Assembly (NCBI GenBank): GCA_965115835.1
Contig: OZ220471.1
Span: 806,001 to 870,000, forward strand
DNA length: 64,000 bases
Direction: 5' to 3'
Source: Foliamicus sp965115835
GTDB taxonomy: Bacteria > Pseudomonadota > Gammaproteobacteria > Steroidobacterales > Foliamicaceae
The notes beneath the pieces are model-generated. The model was not told the origin of the DNA. It saw nothing but the letters and a program-made list of their open reading frames with translations, and made no database searches. A program made the translations under genes and the position numbers. The stretch's first letter is position 1, and each line of letters starts with the position of its first letter. Below are positions 44,449 through 53,163 of the stretch, piece after piece.

Positions 44449-45841
44449 CGCCGCTCACCTCGCGAGCAACCAGAAACTCCACCGGACCCACGCCCACCTT
44501 GTCCCCTCCGCGCAGTGGCGCCGATTCCGCTACCGGGGCGCCGTTAAGACGCGTACCGTAGCGGCTGTGGTCGTGCAGCAGCACCTGGCCGTCTTCCAGC
44601 ACCACGGTACAGTGGTTGCGCGACACGCCGGCCTCCGGCGGCAGCACGATAGTCAGTCCTCCCGGTTGGGGCGCCGAGCCGAGCCGCAACCCCAGCGCAT
44701 CGATGCGCCAGGCGCGCCCGCCACGAATCAGGTGAGTAGGCGGCAGCCTTCGGTCGTCTCCAGTCGGGCGGGCGGCTGAAGACGGGTCCGGACGGGCCCC
44801 CACAAGCGCTTCGTGCGGAGAATCGATGACAGGAAGGGAGCGCAGCAATACATGCCGGTCTGCGCTTCCCGCGCCGACTGGCAGGCGCGCCATTGCCCCC
44901 AGCGCCGCTGCCCCCGGTTGCAGGGCCTGCACATCCGCCGGCAGCAGTCTCGAGAAAGCTTCCGGGCAACCGGGCGCCGCCGCCAGTGTGGCCGAAAGGC
45001 GAACCGGAGCGGCCTCGGCGCCGGCGCACCAGACGCGCAAGCAGTTTCCAATCGCTGCCAACTGCCGTTCCAGGACTTCCATGAATTCGTCGCGGCGCAG
45101 GTTGCCCCAGGCGGGAATAGCCGCCTCGCCGATTTCCACCTTCAGCGCGCCCCGCGTCACCAGATCCCGGAGCCAGACATCCAGTTGTTCGGCGAACGGG
45201 CGCTCCGTCGCCGGCAAATCAAGAGGATCGAAGCGCGATGCGGCGACGAAACAGCCAGCGACATAGGCTGCCATTGCCGCGCGCAAGTGCCGCAATCCGG
45301 GACGGCCGTTGAACAGCAACTCCGCCGAGTGGATACGCCCCTCGCGCTGCTCCAGGCGCGACACCGCAATGCGCTCCTCGCCGGCATCGACATGCACGCA
45401 GGAACGGTTGCCGGCAATTCCCGCAACGGCGGCCACGCCGCTTTCCACCAATCCCGCCACCGGCATTCCGACCTCCTCCGCAATGCCCAGAAGCAGAGCC
45501 AGACGGTCGTCGCCCATCCCGGCGGGCGCCACGAAGATGACGCCGTCGATGGCGTCCACCGATTTCCGGAACCGTTCCCATAATTCGGCAAGATGAGCAT
45601 GCGCCAGATCCGCGCAGGTCCGAAACGACCGCGCCGGCAGCGCCAGCGGCTCGTCCGACAGCAATTCCCAGTAGTTGCGGTAATCCGGTCCAGGGTTGCG
45701 CCGGGCTGCGCCGACGGCTTCGTGACCGAAAAGCACCCGGTGTTTCTCCACAAACGCTACCCCGGGTTCGTTGAACAGTACGCCCTGTCCGGTGGCGCCC
45801 ACAAGCGCCGCGCCATTCACTTCCAGGGCGACCCGCGCCAC
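44438..45841 (-). CDS. Actin-like/Hsp70-like protein with C-terminal FHA domain
   Basis: A 467-residue protein. The first part (about 1-290) looks like an actin/Hsp70-type ATPase fold: FGHEAVGAARRNPG, DAIDGVIFVAPAGMGDDRLA and VHVDAGEERIAV. An FHA domain follows (about 385-460), with SRNHCTVVLEDGQVLLHDHS and GTRLNG, the phosphothreonine-binding pattern. It lies ten bases downstream of the ExbB-like gene and overlaps the VWA gene. A role in sensing phosphorylation for the membrane complex is inferred. Confidence 0.75.
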   Translation of the reverse strand: MARVALEVNGAALVGATGQGVLFNEPGVAFVEKHRVLFGHEAVGAARRNPGPDYRNYWELLSDEPLALPARSFRTCADLAHAHLAELWERFRKSVDAIDGVIFVAPAGMGDDRLALLLGIAEEVGMPVAGLVESGVAAVAGIAGNRSCVHVDAGEERIAVSRLEQREGRIHSAELLFNGRPGLRHLRAAMAAYVAGCFVAASRFDPLDLPATERPFAEQLDVWLRDLVTRGALKVEIGEAAIPAWGNLRRDEFMEVLERQLAAIGNCLRVWCAGAEAAPVRLSATLAAAPGCPEAFSRLLPADVQALQPGAAALGAMARLPVGAGSADRHVLLRSLPVIDSPHEALVGARPDPSSAARPTGDDRRLPPTHLIRGGRAWRIDALGLRLGSAPQPGGLTIVLPPEAGVSRNHCTVVLEDGQVLLHDHSRYGTRLNGAPVAESAPLRGGDKVGVGPVEFLVAREVSGDGA

Positions 45842-45851
45842 GGGCGAGGTC

Positions 45852-46658
45852 TCAACCGCCCTGCAGGCGCCGGATCAGCCGTTCGTCGCAGTAGTCTGCC
45901 GTCTCGAACACCAGGCGCTCCTGCAACAGTTGGAGTTGGTGGACCAGAAACATGATGAATATGCTGACCAGCAGGGCGAAGAAGGTGGAGTTGAAGGCCA
46001 CACCCAAACTCTCGGTCACACCGCTGATATCGCCCTCCACGGCGCGATAGGCCAGCGTCAGCGCCTCGCCGATGCCGCGCACTGTGCCGATAAAGCCGAT
46101 CGAGGGAATCGCCCAAGCGATATAGCGGATCATGGACAACTCGGACTCCAGACGCTCGGCCTCGGCATTCACCAGCGACTGGGTGGCCGCCGATACATCC
46201 TGCACATTGCCGGTGGCCCCGAAACGCTGCAAGGCGCCGAGCAGGACGCGCGGCAACAGCAGCCGTTGCTGCGCCGGAGAAAGGGCGCGCAACTGCCGCG
46301 CATGCTCGCGGCTGTCTTCGGGAAGGATCCGCACGCCGGCGGCCAGCGGCAACAGGTCGTGCTGCAACAGCGAACGCTCGCGCATCGCCATGCGCGCCTT
46401 GTATCCCATGATCGCCAGCGCCCAGAGCGCCAGGATCAGACAAGTCTCCTGCTCGAAATCACGCACGATCACATACAGGGATCGTTCCGGCACATAGTCT
46501 TCGTCCTGCTCGAGGAGGATGCGCTGCTCCTCCAGAACGGCATTGGCCTGCGGGCGAATCCAGGCCACATACATCGCATGCACCAGAATCACCGAGAGAA
46601 ACAGCGAGAACAACTGGAAAACGAATTCGACCGGTAACTGCTTTTTCATCGCACTCAT
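45852..46658 (-). CDS. MotA/TolQ/ExbB-like proton channel protein
   Basis: A 268-residue inner-membrane protein with helices near residues 10-30, 75-92, 180-200 and 220-245. The channel segment IAWAIPSIGFIGTVRGIGEA and the following VAFNSTFFALLVSIFIMFL are the MotA/TolQ/ExbB core. AGGAG before the ATG at 46658 supports this start, which lies 10 bases after the sixA stop. It is followed by FHA and VWA genes rather than by ExbD/TonB. Confidence 0.87.
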   Translation of the reverse strand: MSAMKKQLPVEFVFQLFSLFLSVILVHAMYVAWIRPQANAVLEEQRILLEQDEDYVPERSLYVIVRDFEQETCLILALWALAIMGYKARMAMRERSLLQHDLLPLAAGVRILPEDSREHARQLRALSPAQQRLLLPRVLLGALQRFGATGNVQDVSAATQSLVNAEAERLESELSMIRYIAWAIPSIGFIGTVRGIGEALTLAYRAVEGDISGVTESLGVAFNSTFFALLVSIFIMFLVHQLQLLQERLVFETADYCDERLIRRLQGG

Positions 46659-46668
46659 CGCATCGCTC

Positions 46669-47205
46669 CTAATCCGCCAGAGGCGCACGATCCGGTCGGG
46701 GCGGCCGGGGCGTGAGGACCCGGCGCAGGAAGGCGCTGCCTTCGGCCCAGCCCTCCGTATGCGGCACAGACCCAAACTCCAGTTCCGCCACTGCGCAAGT
46801 CGGAAACTTCCCGCGCAGCGCCGCCAGCGCCTGCGGTTCGCCCGATCCGGCCAGATAGAGGGCCAGTTGCTGCAATGCGGGATTGTGCCCCACGATCATC
46901 AGATCGCCGGGACCCCGCGGCGTCTCGCGCAGACATTGCAGGACTGCGCCGGCATCGAAGGCGTACAGCCTGCGCAAGACCTGCACACTGAAGTCCGCGG
47001 GCAACCAGGGCAGCACGCCGCACATCGTTTCCACCGCCCGCCGCCCGGCCGAACACAGCACCCGTGCGGGCGCACATCCGAGCGCGGCCAGCTTCTCGCC
47101 CATTTCGGGCGCGTTGCGGCGCCCGCGGGGCGCCAGCGAGCGGGCGAAATCGTCCACTGTGCGAGGCCCGGCCTTGGCGTGCCGAAGCAACCACAAGCGC
47201 ATCAT
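46669..47205 (-). CDS. sixA: Phosphohistidine phosphatase SixA
   Basis: A 178-residue histidine phosphatase with the catalytic LRHAKA motif near residue 7 and GHNPALQQLALYL near 100. It removes phosphate from phosphohistidine, for example on PTS or histidine-kinase proteins in E. coli. It is divergent from ppk and first in the run leading into the ExbB-like/FHA/VWA genes. Confidence 0.92.
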   Translation of the reverse strand: MMRLWLLRHAKAGPRTVDDFARSLAPRGRRNAPEMGEKLAALGCAPARVLCSAGRRAVETMCGVLPWLPADFSVQVLRRLYAFDAGAVLQCLRETPRGPGDLMIVGHNPALQQLALYLAGSGEPQALAALRGKFPTCAVAELEFGSVPHTEGWAEGSAFLRRVLTPRPPRPDRAPLAD

Positions 47206-47282
47206 TCCTCAAGCTCCCTGTCGCCGGGACCCACAACCGGATCGGTTCAACCGCTTCATGGATCCTGTATGCTACTGCGATC

Positions 47283-49514
47283 ATGGAGCAGTTGCCACGC
47301 CCCCCGGGCCCGCCGGATCAGGTCGGGCATGCCGGCGGGCGGTTGATCAACCGCGAGTTGTCCTGGCTGCAGTTCAATACCCGGGTGCTTGAGGAAGCAG
47401 GCAACGCAAATCATCCGCTGCTGGAGCGTGTGCGTTTCCTGTCCATATCGGCCAGCAATCTGGACGAGTTCTACATGGTGCGAGCCGCTGGCCTCATGGC
47501 CCAGGCCGCGACCGGCGTCACCCAGGCCAGCGCCGACGGGCTGTCGCCCGGCGAGCAGCTGCAGGCTATCCGCAGCCGGGTCAAGAAACTCCTCAAGGCC
47601 CAATCGAAGCGCAGCGCGAGACTGCTGGATGAGTGCCGCGCCGCCGGGGTATCGGTGGTCAAACCCGAAGAACTGGAAGCCAGGGCTCGCGAATGGCTCT
47701 CCGTGTGGTTCGAGAACCAGTTGTTCCCCGTGCTGACCCCGCAGGCGGTCGATCCCGCCCATCCCTTCCCGTTCATTCAAAGCGGCTGCCTCGTCTATGT
47801 GCTGAGGCTCAAGAGGCCCAGCGACAAGCGGGAATTCAACGGCCTTGTTCTGGTCCCGCCGCAGCTCGAACGCTTCGTTCGGGCGCCGGGAAAAACCCTG
47901 CGGTTTGTGGCCGTCGAAGATATCATCGCCCGAAATTTCAGGCGCCTGTTCCCCGGCATGGAGATTCTGGGTCACGGCATGTTTCGCATCAGTCGGGACA
48001 GCGACCTGGAGATCGACGAGGAAGCCGAGGATCTGGTCCGTACCTTTGAAACGGCTCTGCTGCGGCGGCGCAGGGGCAATGTCATCCGTGTTGAAGTGGC
48101 GGCGGGAATGCCGAAGAACTTCCGCCGGTTCGTCCTCAGGGCGTTCGACGCCTCGCACGCGCATGTGTTCGATATCGAAGGCCTGCTGGGGCTGGCGGAC
48201 ATCAGGCATATCATCACCGAAGAGCGTCACGACCTGCAGCATGAGCCGCTGAACGTCCGCTACCCCGAACGGGTGCGGGAATACGGCGGCGACATCCTGG
48301 CCGCCATCCGCGCCAAGGATTTCGTGGTGCATCACCCGTACGAGAGCTTCGATGTGGTGGTGCAATTCCTGCGCCGCGCCACGGCGGATCCGGCGGTGGT
48401 GGCCATCAAGCAAACCCTCTACCGCACATCGGAGGATTCCCCGATCGTAGAGGCGCTGATTGCCGCTGCCGAAGCCGGCAAGCTGGTTACCGCCATGGTG
48501 GAACTCAGGGCGCGTTTCGACGAAGCGGCAAACATTCGCTGGGCTCGCGAGATGGAGAGGGCCGGCGTACAGGTGGTGTACGGTTTCATGGAGTTGAAGA
48601 CCCACGCGAAGGTGTCGCTGGTGGTTCGCCGCGAGGGCGGCGAGCTCAGGACCTACACCCACTTCGGCACCGGCAACTACCATCCGGTCAATGCGCGGGT
48701 GTATGCGGACCTGAGTTTCTTCACCTGCGATGCTGCCCTGGGCCGCGATACGGCCCGCCTGTTCAACTACATGACCGGTTACGCCACGCCGGAGAACATG
48801 GAAAAGCTGGTCTACGCTCCCGCACAGCTCAAGCACACCCTGGAGGAGCTGATCGAGGACGAAATATCCCACGCTCGCGGTGGTCGCCCTGCGGAGATCT
48901 GGGCCAAGCTCAACTCGCTGGTGGATCCCGGGATCATCAATTGCCTGTACCGGGCGAGTCAGGCCGGTGTGTCCATCGAACTGTACGTGCGGGGCGTCTG
49001 CTGTCTTCGCCCTCACGTCCCCGGGCTTTCGGAAAACATTCGGGTGCGCAGCATGGTCGGAAGGTTTCTGGAGCACGCCCGCCTCATGTGCTTCGGAGCG
49101 GGACACAAGCTGCCGTCCACCGAAAGCAGGGTCTTTATGTCGTCGGCCGACTGGATGCCGCGCAATCTGCACCGCCGGGTGGAAACCCTGGTGCCGATCG
49201 AGAACGAAACCGTCAAGCGGCAGCTTGTCGAACAAGTCCTCATGGCGAACCGTCTCGATGTCATGCAGAGTTGGGAAATGCAGTCGGACGGCTCCTATCG
49301 GCGCCTGCCGCAGGAACCCGGCGCGTTCAGCGCGCATACCTGGTTCATGACCAAGTCCAGCCTCTCCGGGCGCGGCAGCGCGCTGCGGGACTCGCTGCCC
49401 TCAATGCCCGGCGAATCCTTCCACGAAAGCTCCGGAATCGCCGTGGCCAGAGAGAAACGGCCACCTGTCCTTGCAAAAACCGCGGCCTTGCCCGAACTTG
49501 CGGGGCCATCCTGA
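47283..49514 (+). CDS. ppk1: Polyphosphate kinase 1
   Basis: Makes polyphosphate from ATP. 743 residues. Family blocks are LINRELSWLQFNTRVLEEA at the N-terminus, TLYRTSEDSPIVEALI, HAKVSLVVRREGG with an active-site His, and YTHFGTGNYHPVNARVY. The second phospholipase D-like half has SSADWMPRNLHRRVE near 620. The C-terminal 50 residues are less conserved. The ATG at 47283 is chosen; the frame is open upstream through the divergent sixA region. Divergent from sixA. Confidence 0.97.
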   Translation: MEQLPRPPGPPDQVGHAGGRLINRELSWLQFNTRVLEEAGNANHPLLERVRFLSISASNLDEFYMVRAAGLMAQAATGVTQASADGLSPGEQLQAIRSRVKKLLKAQSKRSARLLDECRAAGVSVVKPEELEARAREWLSVWFENQLFPVLTPQAVDPAHPFPFIQSGCLVYVLRLKRPSDKREFNGLVLVPPQLERFVRAPGKTLRFVAVEDIIARNFRRLFPGMEILGHGMFRISRDSDLEIDEEAEDLVRTFETALLRRRRGNVIRVEVAAGMPKNFRRFVLRAFDASHAHVFDIEGLLGLADIRHIITEERHDLQHEPLNVRYPERVREYGGDILAAIRAKDFVVHHPYESFDVVVQFLRRATADPAVVAIKQTLYRTSEDSPIVEALIAAAEAGKLVTAMVELRARFDEAANIRWAREMERAGVQVVYGFMELKTHAKVSLVVRREGGELRTYTHFGTGNYHPVNARVYADLSFFTCDAALGRDTARLFNYMTGYATPENMEKLVYAPAQLKHTLEELIEDEISHARGGRPAEIWAKLNSLVDPGIINCLYRASQAGVSIELYVRGVCCLRPHVPGLSENIRVRSMVGRFLEHARLMCFGAGHKLPSTESRVFMSSADWMPRNLHRRVETLVPIENETVKRQLVEQVLMANRLDVMQSWEMQSDGSYRRLPQEPGAFSAHTWFMTKSSLSGRGSALRDSLPSMPGESFHESSGIAVAREKRPPVLAKTAALPELAGPS

Positions 49515-49643
49515 TCCCGGGCAACGGTTTTTCGCGAGTTATCGAACAATCAGCGGGTTGCTGCCGGGAACGCCATGGGCGCAAGCCCGGCCCAGGGCCA
49601 ACAAAGCTGGCAATGAATGCCGGGAAGGCTCCGTTTCCGCGAA

Positions 49644-49964
49644 TCAGGCCTCGTTATCGGCAGCTTGCAGCTTGAGGCCGGCCAGGGCCGCCGTCATCTG
49701 GATCTGGCAGGTCAGGCGGCTGTTGGGCTTGCGCTCCAGGGCGCAATCCAGCATGGCGTCTTCCATGTCGTCGATGGGGGGCAGCCTGTCCATCCATTCT
49801 TCATCGACGTAGCTGTGGCAAGTAGCGCAGCTACAGCAACCGCCACACTCGGCCACGATCCCGGCCACATCGTTCTCCAGAGCGATTTCCATGAGGGTGC
49901 AGCCCTCGGGAACCTCCAGGTCGCGCGAATTTCCGCGGCAATCCACGAAGTGCACTACAGGCAT
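49644..49964 (-). CDS. 2Fe-2S ferredoxin (adrenodoxin type)
   Basis: A 106-residue electron carrier. The cluster cysteines are Cys40, 46, 49 and 86 (CX5CX2CX36C), in AECGGCCSCATCHSY and RLTCQIQM. This spacing fits the adrenodoxin/ISC-type subfamily, often paired with cytochromes P450 or Fe-S assembly. No partner reductase is visible nearby. Confidence 0.93.
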   Translation of the reverse strand: MPVVHFVDCRGNSRDLEVPEGCTLMEIALENDVAGIVAECGGCCSCATCHSYVDEEWMDRLPPIDDMEDAMLDCALERKPNSRLTCQIQMTAALAGLKLQAADNEA

Positions 49965-49996
49965 AACGTCACTCTGCCTTGCCGATCAACCAGAGG

Positions 49997-51328
49997 CTAG
50001 TCGGCGTACCGGGCCAATCTCTCCTCAAGATCCTGGCGCCGCTTGATTTCCTTTCTGAGAAAGGTCTGCCACTGGGTGGCGGACCGCCGCGTACCACGGT
50101 CGCGCACGGCACGGTCAAAGGCATCACCCGCCCCATCAAACTCCTCCTGTTCGAACAAACACTGGCCCAACAACATGTAGATTCTACCTTCATTCTCCGC
50201 ATTGCCCGCACGCAAGGCGTCCCTGGCGACCGCAGCGCACTCGCCGTAGTGGCCCAGGGCATTGTGCGTTTCCGCCAAACGCACGTACAAATCCCGCCTG
50301 TTCTCAAGGTCCTGTTCGCTTTCGGCGGCCCTGCGCAGTGGCTCCAGAGCCATTCGATCTTCCCTTGCAAGATGCCAGGCCTGGGCCAGGAGGCGGTAGT
50401 TACGCACATTTTTCTCTATCGAGCCATTGTCCAGGCCTTCCTGCAGAACCACGGCAGCCTTGTAAGGCACTTCCGCCAGCATGAAATACTGGGCCATTCC
50501 GACCAGTTCCGAACTCCGGGTCAACAAGCCTTGATCGAACGCACACCAATAGGCGGCCAATTGCCCGGGGTCATCTTCCAGGTAGGAGTACAACCCGGAG
50601 ATTTGCAGCCAATAGTCTTTCTTCGGCCACTGCGTCACCAGGATCCTGGTAACCTCCAGGGCCTCTGCGTATTGCTCCAGTTCCCAATGCGCGTAAACCA
50701 TCGAGCGCCACCAGTTCTCCTCTACCGGAACACCGGCGGCCCGGGCCTTCTCGACCGCCAGCGAAATGTAATCCAGGGCCTCCAGCCACTGTTGCAGTTG
50801 CAAGTGGGCCGTGGCTATGCGCATGTAATCCAGCGGCGGCGGATTCTCCTTGAGTTCGAGCGCCATTTCCCCAAATCGAATCGCTTCGCGATAATCCTCA
50901 ACCTGCATGTACAGCTGCGACAACAGGCTGATCGACTCGTCATACAGGCCGGCGATTTCATCCGGGCCACCCATCCGGATAATCTCGAGAAAGATGTCAA
51001 TGGCCGCTGGATAATCTTCTCTCTTGAGGTACAGGAACCCCCGGAACCTGCTTGCCTGCGCACGCTCGTACGCGCTCAGGTTTCTCAGCTCCATCACTTC
51101 GAGCAGCAACAACTCCGCAGCCGCATAGTCATCGGCGTCCATGGCCTCCTGCGCCCTGGACAGCCGCCGGTGCACTCTCTCGCTCAAGGCTTCCACGCGC
51201 CGGGTCTTCTGGGCGTCCGTTTGTTCTTCCTGCGCCATGCCGGCGCCCCGGGGAGCGAGAAGCGCGCCGAGGCAGACCACCACGGTCAGGATTACGCCGA
51301 GTGCGGACCTCACAAGGTCAGTCCTCAA
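49997..51328 (-). CDS. Exported TPR protein of the TonB system
   Basis: A 443-residue protein with a signal peptide (residues about 1-31, ending GAGMAQ) and many tetratricopeptide repeats, for example SRFRGFLYLKREDYPAAIDI and YEYGECAAVARDAL-type units. It overlaps the tonB gene by 11 bases. Similar TPR proteins close the TtpC/ExbB2/ExbD2/TonB2 operons, so it is probably a periplasmic scaffold for that machine. Confidence 0.8.
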   Translation of the reverse strand: MRTDLVRSALGVILTVVVCLGALLAPRGAGMAQEEQTDAQKTRRVEALSERVHRRLSRAQEAMDADDYAAAELLLLEVMELRNLSAYERAQASRFRGFLYLKREDYPAAIDIFLEIIRMGGPDEIAGLYDESISLLSQLYMQVEDYREAIRFGEMALELKENPPPLDYMRIATAHLQLQQWLEALDYISLAVEKARAAGVPVEENWWRSMVYAHWELEQYAEALEVTRILVTQWPKKDYWLQISGLYSYLEDDPGQLAAYWCAFDQGLLTRSSELVGMAQYFMLAEVPYKAAVVLQEGLDNGSIEKNVRNYRLLAQAWHLAREDRMALEPLRRAAESEQDLENRRDLYVRLAETHNALGHYGECAAVARDALRAGNAENEGRIYMLLGQCLFEQEEFDGAGDAFDRAVRDRGTRRSATQWQTFLRKEIKRRQDLEERLARYAD

Positions 51329-51950
51329 TCTTGAAGGTCATGCGGTACTTGACTCCCGTTGCCGCCACCGGGGTTCCGTTCACTACTCGAGGCTTGTACC
51401 TGAATTTTTGAGCCGCCTGGATCGAGGCGCGCTCGAACAGCGAACTGCTGCATTCGATTGCCCTCACATCGGTAGTGGTGCCCAGCGGCGTCACCGTGAG
51501 TTCGAGATCGCAATGGCCTTCCAGGCCGCGGGACTGCGCCCGGCGAGGATACATGGGTTCCACCCGAACCAGCGGCAGATAATCGCCTTCGGCCAGACTG
51601 AAGTCTCCGAGATTGCTGTCGATGCCAACATCCACTCCCGGATCCGCTGGCGCCACGGCAAGAACGGGGCCCGTATCATTACTGTCCGGGTTCAGCCGGG
51701 GAATATCCGGCGGCGCTTCTTCCGGCTCCGGTGGGCGCTCGGGCTTTTCCTTCTTCCGCTCTACCCTTTCCTCTCTCTTGACTCGCACGAAGTCCACAAA
51801 TCGCACATCCATGGATTCCGTGATTGCCGCCTTGCCCGTCACGATCAGAAATTGCATGACCCAAAGGAGCGACAGGGCGGCGATGCCGCCAACCGCCAGC
51901 GCCAGAAAATAGCGCCCGACTCTCCGCTTGACCCTTGCCCGGTCCACCAT
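51318..51950 (-). CDS. tonB: TonB energy-transducing protein
   Basis: A 210-residue protein with an N-terminal helix (about 12-35, YFLALAVGGIAALSLLWVM), a proline/charge-rich spacer with EKPERPPEPEEAPPDIP, and a C-terminal TonB domain. That domain has VRVEPMYPRRAQSRGLEGHC and KFRYKPRVVNG. It would transmit proton-motive energy to outer-membrane receptors such as the one at 36.3 kb. An upstream start is possible (51980); MVDRARVKRRVG is preferred. Confidence 0.9.
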   Translation of the reverse strand: MVDRARVKRRVGRYFLALAVGGIAALSLLWVMQFLIVTGKAAITESMDVRFVDFVRVKREERVERKKEKPERPPEPEEAPPDIPRLNPDSNDTGPVLAVAPADPGVDVGIDSNLGDFSLAEGDYLPLVRVEPMYPRRAQSRGLEGHCDLELTVTPLGTTTDVRAIECSSSLFERASIQAAQKFRYKPRVVNGTPVAATGVKYRMTFKIED

Positions 51951-52128
51951 CCCGCTACTCCTCACCCCGATTCTCGACAACAGCCGGAATCACCGCGCGG
52001 CGCTCCGGAAAACGCGTTGTGGCGCGGCTTGCCCGCCCTGCCATCGCTTCCCTGCCGTTGTATCCGGACCGAAGTTCATCTCTCCTGCGCCCCGGCTCGA
52101 GCACTCCTCAATGAACCGCCCGGGCTCT

Positions 52129-52542
52129 TCATTCGGCATCCATGGCCGCAATCGACACGTTGAAGACGCCGGCCTGGCGAGCCGCGTCCATTACCCCCAC
52201 CAGCGTCTCCGTATAAGCCAGCTTGTCTGCCTGAATGATGACCGAGCCCTCGGGATTCTCCGCATGCAGCCTTTCTATATTGGCGCGCACGGCCCTCGGG
52301 TCGATCCGCCGGCGGTTGATCCAGATTTCATTCGCCGCGCTGATGGCCACCAGTATATTCGCCTTGGCGCGCACCTCTGCGGTCTGCGCATCCGGCCGGT
52401 TCACGTCGATTCCAGCCTCTTTCACGAAGGACGCGGTAACAATGAAGAAGATCAGCATGATGAACACCACGTCCAGCATGGGCGTGAGGTTGATCTCGCT
52501 GCGGGATTCTTCCCCTGCGGCTTGAATAATGGATCTTCGCAT
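52129..52542 (-). CDS. exbD: Biopolymer transport protein ExbD
   Basis: A 137-residue membrane protein of the ExbD/TolR family. The helix INLTPMLDVVFIMLIFFIVT (about 17-36) holds the proton-carrying Asp, and a periplasmic domain follows with ILVAISAANEIWINRRR and VIIQADKLAYTETLVGVMD. Lies between exbB and tonB; the 148 bases to tonB are longer than in most operons and contain no gene. Confidence 0.92.
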   Translation of the reverse strand: MRRSIIQAAGEESRSEINLTPMLDVVFIMLIFFIVTASFVKEAGIDVNRPDAQTAEVRAKANILVAISAANEIWINRRRIDPRAVRANIERLHAENPEGSVIIQADKLAYTETLVGVMDAARQAGVFNVSIAAMDAE

Positions 52543-52584
52543 CGGTCCTTGCTCCAGGCGATCGGTTGCGTTCGTGCGCCCCGT

Positions 52585-53115
52585 TCAGTGGTCCATCGTG
52601 AGGTGTTCTTCGAGATTCTCCACTTCGCGCGCCGCCCGGCGATTGAGGTAGGTGATCCAGAACACGCCCGAAAGCGCACCCACCATGCCCGCCATCGTGG
52701 GGATGGTGGCCTTGGACACTCCGGAGGCCATGGAACGGGGGTTGCCGCTGCCTTCGACCGCCATCACGTCGAACACCTCGATCATCCCTGTCACGGTGCC
52801 CAGCAATCCCAGCAGCGGACACAGCGCCACCAGCGTCTGCACCAGCGGCAGCGAGCGGCGCACGGCCATTTCGTAGTCGGAAATCATCCGTTCGCGAATC
52901 TGGCGCGCTTCCCAGGATTGCCTTTCCGGCCGCCCCTCCCACGCATTGTGAATCGCGATCCGGCGTGTTTTGAGCTCGGCCCGGAAAAAGACCAGACGTT
53001 CGAACACCAGCATCCACATCAGAAAGATGGTCAGGGCAATCAGGAACAGGACATCCCCGCCCAACTCCACGAAATCGCGAACCGCCTCGAAAGCGTCGTA
53101 AAGCCCGTTAAACAT
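52585..53115 (-). CDS. exbB: ExbB/MotA/TolQ-like protein (ExbB2)
   Basis: A 176-residue inner-membrane protein with helices near residues 15-35, 93-113 and 135-160. PLVQTLVALCPLLGLLGTVT and ASGVSKATIPTMAGMVGALS are the channel motifs. It is the short ExbB2-type partner, next to the long TtpC-type protein. Confidence 0.9.
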   Translation of the reverse strand: MFNGLYDAFEAVRDFVELGGDVLFLIALTIFLMWMLVFERLVFFRAELKTRRIAIHNAWEGRPERQSWEARQIRERMISDYEMAVRRSLPLVQTLVALCPLLGLLGTVTGMIEVFDVMAVEGSGNPRSMASGVSKATIPTMAGMVGALSGVFWITYLNRRAAREVENLEEHLTMDH

Positions 53116-53163
53116 GGATCACAACGTTGGAATTGCGGCTAATCCTCCCATGCTGCGCAAGAC

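Noticed and set aside
43351..46658. Zorya-type defence system (MotA-like plus MotB-like proteins)
   Set aside because: The VWA protein lacks an OmpA/peptidoglycan-binding domain, no ZorC/D/E helicase or nuclease is nearby, and the FHA partner does not fit.
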